From positions 744,001 to 808,000 of the forward strand of contig NZ_JACOFT010000001.1 in assembly GCF_014699135.1 (NCBI RefSeq): DNA of 64,000 bases. Reading direction: 5' to 3'. Below the pieces are notes generated by a model. It worked only from the letters and a program-made list of their open reading frames with translations, was not told where the DNA came from and did no database searches. Position numbers and translations under genes: made by a program. The DNA comes from Cognatundibacterium aquatile (GTDB taxonomy: Bacteria > Pseudomonadota > Gammaproteobacteria > Burkholderiales > Burkholderiaceae_D). Of the stretch, positions 7,819 through 15,031 are shown one piece after another. The first letter of the stretch is position 1. The number at the start of each line of letters is the position of its first letter.

Positions 7819-9015
7819 ATGACTAAACAACTTCAAGACGCATACATCGTCTCTGCTACACGCACCCCGATCGGCAAATCCGGTCGCGGTATGTTCCGTA
7901 ACACCCGTCCTGATGATCTGCTGGTGCGCGTACTGCAATCGGCAGTGGCACAGGTACCTAATCTGGATCCGAAACTGATCGAAGACGCGATTGTCGGCTG
8001 CTCGTTTCCGGAAGGCGCGCAGGGCTTGAATCTGGCGCGTATGGGTGTATTGCTGGCAGGTTTGCCTAACACTATCGGTGGCGTCACGATTAACCGTTAC
8101 TGCGCATCCGGTATCACCGCCGTGGCAATGGCGGCTGACCGCATCCGCGTTGGTCAGGCCGACGTGATGATCGCTGCCGGTGTCGAATCGATGTCCATGG
8201 TACCGATGATGGGTAGTAATCCATCGATGAATATGGCGATTCTGAAAGATGAAAATGCCGGTATCGCTTACGGTATGGGTCTGACAGCGGAAAAAGTTGC
8301 TGCGCAATGGAAAGTTTCCCGTGAAGCACAAGACGCATTTGCCTTGCAATCGCATCAACGTGCAATCGCTGCGCAAAACGCGGGCTACTTCGATGCGGAA
8401 ACCACTTCTGTGGATATCATCGACCGTGTGCCGAATCTGGCGACTGGCGAAATTGAACTGAAAACCCGCACCGTGACTCGCGATGAAGGTGCACGTCCTG
8501 ATACATCGCTGGAAGGTCTGGCAAAACTGAAAGCCGTGTTCGCCGCCAAAGGCAGCGTTACTGCCGGTAACAGTTCCCAGACTTCCGACGGCGCAGGTGC
8601 TTTGCTGATCGTGAGTGAAAAAATCCTGAAGCAATTCAACCTGACACCGCTGGCACGTTTCGCGTCTTTCGCCGTGCGTGGCGTACCACCGGAAATCATG
8701 GGCATCGGCCCGAAAGAAGCGATTCCGGCTGCTTGCCGCGCCGCTGGTATCACGCAAGATCAGATCGACTGGTTCGAACTGAATGAAGCATTTGCTGCGC
8801 AATCGCTGGCAGTGGTGCAAGACCTCGGCCTCGACCCAGCGAAAGTGAACCCTATGGGTGGCGCGATTGCATTGGGTCATCCACTCGGTGCAACCGGTGC
8901 AATCCGTTCCGCAACCACCATCCATGCATTGCATCGTAACAACCTGAAATACGGTATGGTGACGATGTGCGTTGGTACCGGCATGGGTGCAGCAGGTATC
9001 TTCGAGCGTATGTAA
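7819..9015 (+). CDS. Acetyl-CoA C-acyltransferase (thiolase)
   Basis: This 398-residue thiolase catalyses the final, thiolytic step of beta-oxidation, releasing acetyl-CoA. All catalytic positions are present. Cys95 in NRYCASG is the acyl-accepting nucleophile. His354 lies in GHPLGATGA. Cys384 in MCVGTGMG is the proton-transfer cysteine. The FadA/FadI degradative type is favoured over the biosynthetic type because of its neighbours, but sequence inspection alone does not settle it. A strong ribosome-binding site (AAAAGGAG) precedes the ATG. A Rho-independent terminator follows 22 bp after the stop, so the regulator-to-thiolase unit may end here. Confidence 0.92.
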   Translation: MTKQLQDAYIVSATRTPIGKSGRGMFRNTRPDDLLVRVLQSAVAQVPNLDPKLIEDAIVGCSFPEGAQGLNLARMGVLLAGLPNTIGGVTINRYCASGITAVAMAADRIRVGQADVMIAAGVESMSMVPMMGSNPSMNMAILKDENAGIAYGMGLTAEKVAAQWKVSREAQDAFALQSHQRAIAAQNAGYFDAETTSVDIIDRVPNLATGEIELKTRTVTRDEGARPDTSLEGLAKLKAVFAAKGSVTAGNSSQTSDGAGALLIVSEKILKQFNLTPLARFASFAVRGVPPEIMGIGPKEAIPAACRAAGITQDQIDWFELNEAFAAQSLAVVQDLGLDPAKVNPMGGAIALGHPLGATGAIRSATTIHALHRNNLKYGMVTMCVGTGMGAAGIFERM

Positions 9016-9036
9016 GCTTTAAGCCCGGCTACAATC

Positions 9037-9072
9037 AAAACGCGCAGAATAATTTTTCTGCGCGTTTTTTTT
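9037..9072 (+). terminator. Rho-independent terminator after thiolase gene
   Basis: The stem CGCGCAGAA / TTCTGCGCG (9041-9049 / 9056-9064) has a 6-base loop and is followed by eight T residues. Confidence 0.85.
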
Positions 9073-9238
9073 AAAGGTATGTGAAATGATCTGGAATCTG
9101 CTCTCATACGGGCGCGACAAATTGTTGCTGCCGCCAGTGCACGATGGGTGACGAAAAACGTCATACCTGTTGGCAGCAGGCTTTACAATTACTGGTCATA
9201 ACACCCCAAAAAAATAATCGATTTGAAGAGACAAAATA

Positions 9239-10015
9239 ATGGATATCCTGACTCACAAAGAAAATGGCATTCTGACGATTAGCTTCAATCGCCCTGAAAA
9301 GAAAAATGCGATCACCGCGGCAATGTATCAGGCGATGGCTGACGCATTGCGTGATGCCGAGAGCGACAATGCCGTGCGGGCGATTCTGATTACCGGTAAG
9401 CCAGAAATTTTTACTGCCGGTAATGATCTTGAAGACTTCATGAAAAATGCGTCTTCACTTGCTTCGCCAGAGGTTGTACCTCCTGTCTATCAGTTCATGC
9501 AGGCATTGAATGAATCGGGTAAGCCGGTAATTGCTGCTGTTTCCGGTGCAGCCGTCGGCATCGGTACGACCTTGCTGATGCATTGTGATCTGATTTATCT
9601 TGCCGATAATGCGAAGTTATCCATGCCATTCACGCAATTGGGTTTATGCCCGGAATTTGCTTCCAGTATGATTTTCCAGAAAATCGTCGGCTATCAGCGT
9701 GCCGCTGAGAAATTGATGCTGGGTGAACCGTTTAGCGCGCAGGAAGCGCTGGAGATGGGATTTGTCAACAAAGTATTGCCGCTGGACGAGTTGTTACCGT
9801 ATGCGCAGCAAGTCGCTGCAAAAATTGTGGCTTTACCCGCAGCGTCGATACGCGTCACTAAACGTCTGATGAAAGCGAATCAGCCTGCCGAAGTGAATGC
9901 AAAAATGCTGGAAGAGAATAAACATTTTGCGGCGATGCTGAATGGCCCAGAAGCCAAAGAAGCATTCATGGCCTTTTTTCAAAAACGCAAACCGGATTTC
10001 AGTCAGTTCAACTGA
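9239..10015 (+). CDS. Crotonase-fold protein, enoyl-CoA hydratase/isomerase family
   Basis: The 258-residue protein has the crotonase fold. The oxyanion-hole segments are visible: FTAGNDLEDF near residue 60 and AAVSGAAVGIGTTLLMHCDL near 98-118. In the active-site helix the sequence is FTQLGLCPEFASS. Its Glu follows Pro, as in delta3,delta2-enoyl-CoA isomerases, and the usual second hydratase Glu of the AVSG-side pair is not evident. An isomerase acting on unsaturated fatty acids is therefore as likely as a hydratase. It follows the thiolase terminator, so it probably has its own promoter in 9073-9238. A strong bidirectional terminator follows. Confidence 0.85.
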   Translation: MDILTHKENGILTISFNRPEKKNAITAAMYQAMADALRDAESDNAVRAILITGKPEIFTAGNDLEDFMKNASSLASPEVVPPVYQFMQALNESGKPVIAAVSGAAVGIGTTLLMHCDLIYLADNAKLSMPFTQLGLCPEFASSMIFQKIVGYQRAAEKLMLGEPFSAQEALEMGFVNKVLPLDELLPYAQQVAAKIVALPAASIRVTKRLMKANQPAEVNAKMLEENKHFAAMLNGPEAKEAFMAFFQKRKPDFSQFN

Positions 10016-10041
10016 TAGCGGAATCAATCGTTTATCTGGTG

Positions 10042-10075
10042 AAAAAACCTGTTCATTGATATGAACAGGTTTTTT
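10042..10075. terminator. Bidirectional Rho-independent terminator
   Basis: The stem AAAAAACCTGTTCAT (10042-10056) pairs with ATGAACAGGTTTTTT (10061-10075) around a 4-base loop. It lies between the convergent crotonase and endonuclease genes and has T-runs on both strands. Confidence 0.9.
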
Positions 10076-10085
10076 ATTTTGTTGC

Positions 10086-10811
10086 TTACATTCTCTCAGT
10101 AAAGAACTGTATGCCGGTGCGTTTGACCAGTTCTTCATAGGTGATCGGTTTTCCTGCTTTTGTGTTGTCGATGTTTTCGACCCAGTAAGCCCATCTCTTG
10201 TTTTCTGACGGGTCGTAGACCAGTTTGAAAAGATATTTGGGTACCCAGACTTTATTCTCTCCTATCGTTGTCGGTCTGGCTTCAAATACCGGACCAGTCA
10301 GGACATAGACATCACCACGGGCACGCATGGCGTATTTACGTGTCGCATTTTCTATCGATGCCCAGGTCTTTCTATTGTTTTCCGGTGCTTGCGGAACCAT
10401 ATTTGCAAGAGAAAAACTCTGCGCCATTGCTTCCGGTGTTGCCATATTTCCTGCCGGCGCCATGTGACCACGATCATAGCCGGAGTTCTTGTAATCGCTC
10501 AGTTCAGCGCGTTCAGCACGAGGCAAACGGGCATCGGCAAAAAAACGATTCGTTCTTTCGTTTCCTTTCGCATCGATGATGGTTTGTCGGTTGAGTTTTT
10601 CTGCGACATAAATCGGTGTGTGGCTTTTAGCCGAATGAAGGATCGCGAACGATGAATAGCACAATGCCCGTGTATTGAATTCGGTTTCATGCGGGATAAC
10701 GGGAATCTGTCCTTTGGAAAAAAATTGGCGACATTCTGAAAATGGCGGGGCGGCAAAACTGGCAGACGACGATAGCACTAACGCTAACGCGAAAATAAAC
10801 TTTTTGAACAT
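10086..10811 (-). CDS. Secreted DNA/RNA non-specific endonuclease (NUC1 family)
   Basis: This is a 241-residue beta-beta-alpha-metal endonuclease. A signal peptide is clear at residues 1-20 (FIFALALVLSSSASFAA), so it acts in the periplasm or outside the cell. The family motif DRGH is at residues 113-116 within YDRGHMAPAGNM, with His116 the general base. A downstream NNRKTWASIE segment supplies the metal-binding Asn. The catalytic set looks intact and the length is normal for this family. Extracellular DNA use, biofilm DNA turnover or defence are possible roles, and context gives no preference. The gene is monocistronic with its promoter in 10812-10913. Confidence 0.9.
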   Translation of the reverse strand: MFKKFIFALALVLSSSASFAAPPFSECRQFFSKGQIPVIPHETEFNTRALCYSSFAILHSAKSHTPIYVAEKLNRQTIIDAKGNERTNRFFADARLPRAERAELSDYKNSGYDRGHMAPAGNMATPEAMAQSFSLANMVPQAPENNRKTWASIENATRKYAMRARGDVYVLTGPVFEARPTTIGENKVWVPKYLFKLVYDPSENKRWAYWVENIDNTKAGKPITYEELVKRTGIQFFTERM

Positions 10812-11111
10812 GAATTTTATGCGCGAAAATCAAAAGAAAAACAGGTACTGAAAACCGCAACTCATACAACCACGCGGCCATCAGCAAAGCGGGAGAGTGA
10901 AGCGAAGAAGAAAGTGCAGCAGCACATTTCCGACACGAATTTTAACGGCAACAAATCTCAGTTGTGTTTATTTATTTGCTTCCGTGCAGTAGAGTTGCAC
11001 TACCGAACATTGGTTTGCTCACTATTTAATCAGGTGCTGCTATTCGTAAGGTGTGTGCTGGCGAGGCGTATGCCACTAACACCCCGATCATTTTTCAGGG
11101 AAGTTTCATCG
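10812..11111. other. 300-bp gap between endonuclease and small basic-protein gene
   Basis: This divergent gap must hold promoters for both flanking genes. An in-frame upward extension of the small protein runs through it from 10914 but has no coding character. No RNA gene, repeat or convincing promoter pair was recognised. Confidence 0.4.
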
Positions 11112-11285
11112 ATGAAGATCAGAGTCAAATTGCCAAAACCACGCAATCCTTTGGCTGTATTAGTGAAACAGCGTAAAGGCGGGGCGCATGGCGCATCTCA
11201 ACCGGCGCGGGCAGAGCGGCGAAAGTACAAACAACGCCTGCATGGCGTGTTATCCGGTCGGTCCGGTGGGGATGACACCGACTGA
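11112..11285 (+). CDS. Small basic protein (57 residues), function unknown
   Basis: The product starts MKIRVKLPKPRNPLAVL and continues with KQRKGGAHG and many Arg/Lys residues, then an acidic end (GGDDTD). Short basic proteins with a KPRNP...GAH pattern are, as I recall, frequent in Burkholderiales, but I know no assigned function. A longer frame opens at 10914. The ATG at 11112, with GGGA 10 bases upstream, gives the only part with protein-like composition. The last codons form the stem of a terminator whose T-run starts right after the stop. That layout recalls, but does not equal, the arfA ribosome-rescue gene, where the hairpin precedes the stop. RNA or ribosome binding is plausible from charge alone. 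Confidence 0.5.
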   Translation: MKIRVKLPKPRNPLAVLVKQRKGGAHGASQPARAERRKYKQRLHGVLSGRSGGDDTD

Positions 11286-11293
11286 TTTTTTTT
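11257..11293 (+). terminator. Terminator overlapping the stop codon of the small basic-protein gene
   Basis: GTCGGT (11257-11262) can pair with ACCGAC (11277-11282). An alternative inner stem is CGGTG/CACCG (11264-11268 / 11276-11280). The TGA at 11283-11285 is directly followed by eight T residues. Confidence 0.65.
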
Positions 11294-11312
11294 GGGGAGC
11301 CGATGTTTACGT

Positions 11313-12506
11313 TTATTTTTTTTTAGACAGTAACGGCGCGTTGCGGGCTGAATGCACCAATAAACCAATCAGGCTGACGGTGGCAAATGCCGCGCCGGTA
11401 TAAAAAGTAAAAGTGGAACCCAACTGATCCCACAAAAGACCCGCTACCACGCTGGCAAGCAACAGAGCGATACCGCTGACCAGATTGAAAAAGCCAAATG
11501 CCGTGCCACGTAAATCGGATGGTGCACTGGAGGCAACCATACTTGCCAGCAGGCCTTGCGTCATTCCCATATGTATGCCCCAGAGCGTGATGCCAGCTAA
11601 CAATCCACTCCAGCTCTGGCTGTATCCGAGTATCAGATCAGAGGCAATCAGTATGACTAATCCGCCAGCGAGCATATGGCGATGAGATATGCGGTCTGAC
11701 AATCTACCAAATGGATAAGCTGTCGCCGCATAGACGAGGTTCATGGCGACCATCACAAGTGGCACCAGCGCGACAGGAACGGATAATTGTTGTGCCCGTA
11801 AGATCAGAAATGCTTCGCTGAATCGGGCGAGCGTAAACAAACATCCGAGAGAAACCACCCACCAGTATTCCTGCCCCATCCGTTTCAGATTGTGCTTGCT
11901 GAGTGGGTTGCCAAGGCTGGTTTGCGGTCTGGTATCCGGCTCTTGCACACCGACAAACAGCAGTAGCATTGCCGCCAGACCCGGGATCACTGCAAGCCAG
12001 AAAATATGGCGATAATCGTTTGCCCAAAGCAGCATCAGTGCCGTGGCCAGCAGTGGTCCGGCGACGGCACCTATCGTATCGAGTGACTGTCTTAAGCCAA
12101 AGGCTTGGCCACGGATTTCTGCCGGCGTAATATCCGTAATGAGTGCATCGCGCGGAGCGCCACGGATACCTTTGCCGGCGCGGTCGAGAAGGCGGGCGGT
12201 TAACAGCAGCCCCATCCCCTGCGAAAGTGCGAACAGAGGTTTGGAGAAGGCACTGATCCCATAGCCAAACACCGCCAGCATTTTGCGTTTTCCGAGACGA
12301 TCACTGAGTGCACCGGAAAATACTTTAACCAGCAAGGTCGTTGATTCGGCGATACCGTCAATCACGCCCACCACAAACACACTGATCCCCAGGGTTCCAA
12401 CCATAAACATCGGCAGCAGGCTATGAATCATTTCTGAAGAAATATCCATCAGCATGCTGACGAAACCGAGTATCCAGATACTTCTGGGAATTTGGGGACG
12501 TGTCAT
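11313..12506 (-). CDS. MFS transporter
   Basis: The 397-residue protein has about twelve hydrophobic segments, so it is an inner-membrane secondary carrier. Between helices 2 and 3 it carries the MFS motif-A-like GALSDRLGKRKMLAVFGYG, and the second half repeats it as YPFGRLSDRISHRHMLAGG. RLLDRAGKGIRGAPRDALI after helix 4 is typical of a subgroup of uncharacterised bacterial MFS carriers. The substrate cannot be told. The stop codon lies 20 bp from the T-run of the convergent small gene. The ThDP enzyme upstream is on the same strand but 82 bp away, so co-transcription is possible. Confidence 0.85.
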   Translation of the reverse strand: MTRPQIPRSIWILGFVSMLMDISSEMIHSLLPMFMVGTLGISVFVVGVIDGIAESTTLLVKVFSGALSDRLGKRKMLAVFGYGISAFSKPLFALSQGMGLLLTARLLDRAGKGIRGAPRDALITDITPAEIRGQAFGLRQSLDTIGAVAGPLLATALMLLWANDYRHIFWLAVIPGLAAMLLLFVGVQEPDTRPQTSLGNPLSKHNLKRMGQEYWWVVSLGCLFTLARFSEAFLILRAQQLSVPVALVPLVMVAMNLVYAATAYPFGRLSDRISHRHMLAGGLVILIASDLILGYSQSWSGLLAGITLWGIHMGMTQGLLASMVASSAPSDLRGTAFGFFNLVSGIALLLASVVAGLLWDQLGSTFTFYTGAAFATVSLIGLLVHSARNAPLLSKKK

Positions 12507-12588
12507 GTGTGTTAAGCGAAAATCATCTGCGACTATGGCGATAAATGCAGGAATTTAATTTATCTGAAACTGATTTGGTCAGTACTGA

Positions 12589-14295
12589 TCATTTTCCCGC
12601 ATTACGTGCTGTTTGTCGCAGAGTTTCCAGCGTGGCGCCCGGGGTGATCAGATTGCCGTCGTAACGCAGTTCGATCACAGCCGGTAACTGGTGATCGTGC
12701 GTATGCTGTAGCGCGCGTTCCAGCGCCGGGCCGAATTCAGCTGTCGTCAGGACGGTTTCTCCACTCGCACCATAGGCACGCGCCAGTGCGGCAAAATCAG
12801 GATTGTGTAATTCCGTGCCGGACACCCGCCCCGGAAATTCACGTTCCTGATGCATGCGTATAGTGCCGTACATGCCATTGTTAAACACGATGATGACGAT
12901 ACCGGCGCGGTATTGCACGGCAGTCGCGAGTTCCTGACCATTCATCATGTATTCCCCATCACCCGCAAATGTGACCACGCAACGTTCCGGTGCGATGAGT
13001 TTGGCCGCGATGCCGGATGGCACGCTGTAACCCATCGCGCCCGACGTCGGTGCCAGCTGGGTGCGCAGTCCGGCATAACGGAAGTAGCGATGAGCCCAGG
13101 TTGCGTAATTACCTGCGCCATTGGTGATGATGCTGTCAGCCGGTGCCAGGCGCATGATGTCCTGCACCACTTGCCACAGATTGAGCGGCGCATTTTCTTT
13201 AGCAAAAATGGCGGGTTCCTGTTGCCAGGCTTGCAGTTCTGCTTTGGCTTCCGCCACGCTGTGCTGCCAGTGGGCGGCGCTTTCTAATTTGCCCTGTTTG
13301 CCCAGTTCCGACAGCGCATGCGCGAATTCCTTCATGCCGCTGTTGATCATCAGCGGTGCCTGATACACGCGCCCCAGTTCCAGCGCATCGCTGTGGACAT
13401 GCACCAGAGTTTGTTTTGGCAGCGGCGCTTCGAGCAGGGTATAGGCACCGGTCGTCATTTCACCCAGACGCGGGCCGATCGCGATCACCAGATCGGCTTG
13501 TTGTATACGTTTTGCCAGTTGTGGGTTGATGCCGATGCCGACATCGCCGATGTAGTTAGGATGCGCATTGTCCAGCAAGTCCTGGAAGCGGAAAGCGCAG
13601 GCGACCGGCAAATGATTCAGTTCTGCGAATTCACGCAGCTGCGTGCAGGCGGTTTGATCCCAGCCGCTGCCGCCTAGGATCAGCACGGGACGCTCAGCCG
13701 CCTCCAGCATGCTGCGTAACTGGCTCAGTTGTGCTGGCGAAGGGTAGGCCTGTACTGGCGTGTAATGCAGGGTATCCGCCACTTCCACCGTTTGGGCCAG
13801 CATGTCTTCCGGCAGTGCCAGCACCACCGGGCCAGGGCGGCCACTGGTGGCGACCTGAAAGGCGCGCGCGATGTATTCGGGTACGCGGTCGGCGCGGTCG
13901 ATTTGCGCCACCCATTTCGCCATGGGGCCAAACATGCGGCGGTAATCGATTTCCTGGAAGGCTTCGCGCTCCACAAAATCATTACCGACCTGACCTATGA
14001 ATAAGATCATCGGTGTCGAATCCTGATACGCGGTATGCACGCCTATCGAGGCATTGGTGGCACCCGGCCCGCGTGTCACAAAGCAGATGCCGGGCTTGCC
14101 TGTCATCTTGCCATAGGCATCGGCCATAAATGCCGCACCACCTTCCTGGCGGTTGATGATGAAGCGTATCGCGCTGTCATGCAGCGCATCCAGCACCGGC
14201 AGGTAACTCTCGCCGGGTACACCAAAAATAGTATCGACACCGTGGATTTGCAAAGCATTGACAATTAACTGACCACCCGAGCGAGATTTCAACAT
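12589..14295 (-). CDS. Thiamine diphosphate-dependent enzyme, acetolactate synthase large-subunit-like
   Basis: This 568-residue protein has the three-domain ThDP fold. The N-terminal pyrimidine-binding domain contains FGVPGESYLPVLDAL and the activating Glu in NRQEGGAAFMADAYG. The central domain follows, and the C-terminal diphosphate-binding domain holds GDGEYMMNGQELATAVQ through NNGMYGT, the metal-binding motif. Family members include acetolactate synthase, glyoxylate carboligase, oxalyl-CoA decarboxylase and benzoylformate decarboxylase. No small regulatory subunit or ilvC is adjacent, so a biosynthetic IlvB is unlikely and the reaction remains open. The MFS transporter downstream on the same strand might move its substrate or product. 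Confidence 0.8.
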   Translation of the reverse strand: MLKSRSGGQLIVNALQIHGVDTIFGVPGESYLPVLDALHDSAIRFIINRQEGGAAFMADAYGKMTGKPGICFVTRGPGATNASIGVHTAYQDSTPMILFIGQVGNDFVEREAFQEIDYRRMFGPMAKWVAQIDRADRVPEYIARAFQVATSGRPGPVVLALPEDMLAQTVEVADTLHYTPVQAYPSPAQLSQLRSMLEAAERPVLILGGSGWDQTACTQLREFAELNHLPVACAFRFQDLLDNAHPNYIGDVGIGINPQLAKRIQQADLVIAIGPRLGEMTTGAYTLLEAPLPKQTLVHVHSDALELGRVYQAPLMINSGMKEFAHALSELGKQGKLESAAHWQHSVAEAKAELQAWQQEPAIFAKENAPLNLWQVVQDIMRLAPADSIITNGAGNYATWAHRYFRYAGLRTQLAPTSGAMGYSVPSGIAAKLIAPERCVVTFAGDGEYMMNGQELATAVQYRAGIVIIVFNNGMYGTIRMHQEREFPGRVSGTELHNPDFAALARAYGASGETVLTTAEFGPALERALQHTHDHQLPAVIELRYDGNLITPGATLETLRQTARNAGK

Positions 14296-14372
14296 GACAG
14301 TAATAGCTAAAAAGGAAAAACCATACGCTAACAGAAAGCTTGCCGAATTTGCAGCGCTATTGATGAGTCACG

Positions 14373-14410
14373 ACGAATTGCGAACGAATTGCGGGTGAGT
14401 AGAGTAAAAT
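14373..14410 (+). promoter_or_regulatory. rnpB promoter region with tandem direct repeat
   Basis: A -10 hexamer TAAAAT (14405-14410) ends 7 bases before the predicted RNA start. Upstream, ACGAATTGCG occurs twice with an 11-bp period (14373-14382 and 14384-14393), where the -35 region should be. No canonical -35 at 17 bp was found. Confidence 0.5.
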
Positions 14411-14417
14411 AGCGCCC

Positions 14418-14755
14418 GAAGCAGGCCAGACAATCGCTGGTTGCCATAGCAATATGGTGACGGGAGGAAGGTCCGGACTCCATAGAGCAGGGTGACGGCT
14501 AACGGCCGTACGTTGAAAGCCGCAAGGTATAAGACGAGGAATAGGGCCACAGAGACGAGCGTATTAAGTTACGGTGAAACGCGGTAACCTCCACCCGGAG
14601 CAATTTCAAATAGGCACGCGTTGAGGTGGCTCGCGGAGCGTGCGGGTAGAAAGCTTGAGCGGCGGAGCAATCCGTCGCCTAGAGGAATGATTGTCATAGT
14701 CGGTCATAGCAATATGAAAGACCGTAACAGAATCCGGCCTACCGGCCTGCTTTAC
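14418..14755 (+). ncRNA. rnpB: RNase P RNA, type A
   Basis: The catalytic RNA of RNase P removes 5' leaders from tRNA precursors. Conserved blocks occur in order: GAGGAAGGTCCGGACTCC (about 14463), then CAGGGTGAC, then GGTGAAACGCGGTAACC before CTCCACCCGGAGCAA, then AATAGG, and near the 3' end ACAGAATCCGG. The ends pair as helix P1 (AAGCAGGCC at 14419-14427 with GGCCTGCTT at 14744-14752). Helix P2 is formed by AGACAATC and the GAATGATTGTC segment. A hairpin at 14703-14722 occupies the P19 position. The RNA is about 338 nt, slightly short for the type. Exact ends are predicted, not mapped. Confidence 0.95.
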
Positions 14756-14768
14756 TTCTTTTTCCATT

Positions 14769-14818
14769 GGTCGTCGCCAGGCGCAGACGACCGCTATCTG
14801 TCAGAATCATCTCTGACA
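14769..14818 (+). other. Two consecutive stem-loops downstream of rnpB
   Basis: GGTCGTC (14769-14775) pairs with GACGACC (14786-14792), and TGTCAGA (14799-14805) pairs with TCTGACA (14812-14818). Neither stem is followed by a T-run. They may act as processing or termination signals for the RNase P RNA transcript. The rest of 14819-15031 shows nothing recognisable apart from the promoter space for the next gene. Confidence 0.5.
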
Positions 14819-15031
14819 CAACTCCAGATAACGCACCATGTTCATTTTTTGCAGCATTACGCGATTGCGCTTCTGTTTGTTGTAAATCGGAATAATTCAA
14901 AAAAACTGGTGTTACACTCACTTGCCGCAATACAATCCGGTTTATATGCAGCAGCTTGCTGACTAATATCCTGTCTGATCATTGCAAACGCCTGTTCTGA
15001 ATACCTATTAACGATAAATTATTCCAGACTC

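Noticed and set aside
9085..9150. 21-codon reading frame after the thiolase terminator (MIWNLLSYGRDK...)
   Set aside because: An AAAGG motif lies upstream, but the frame is very short, follows a terminator, and resembles no known small protein. Conservation data would be needed.
10914..11111. Upstream extension of the small basic protein
   Set aside because: There is no ribosome-binding site at 10914 and the residues have no protein-like pattern. The ATG at 11112 is better.
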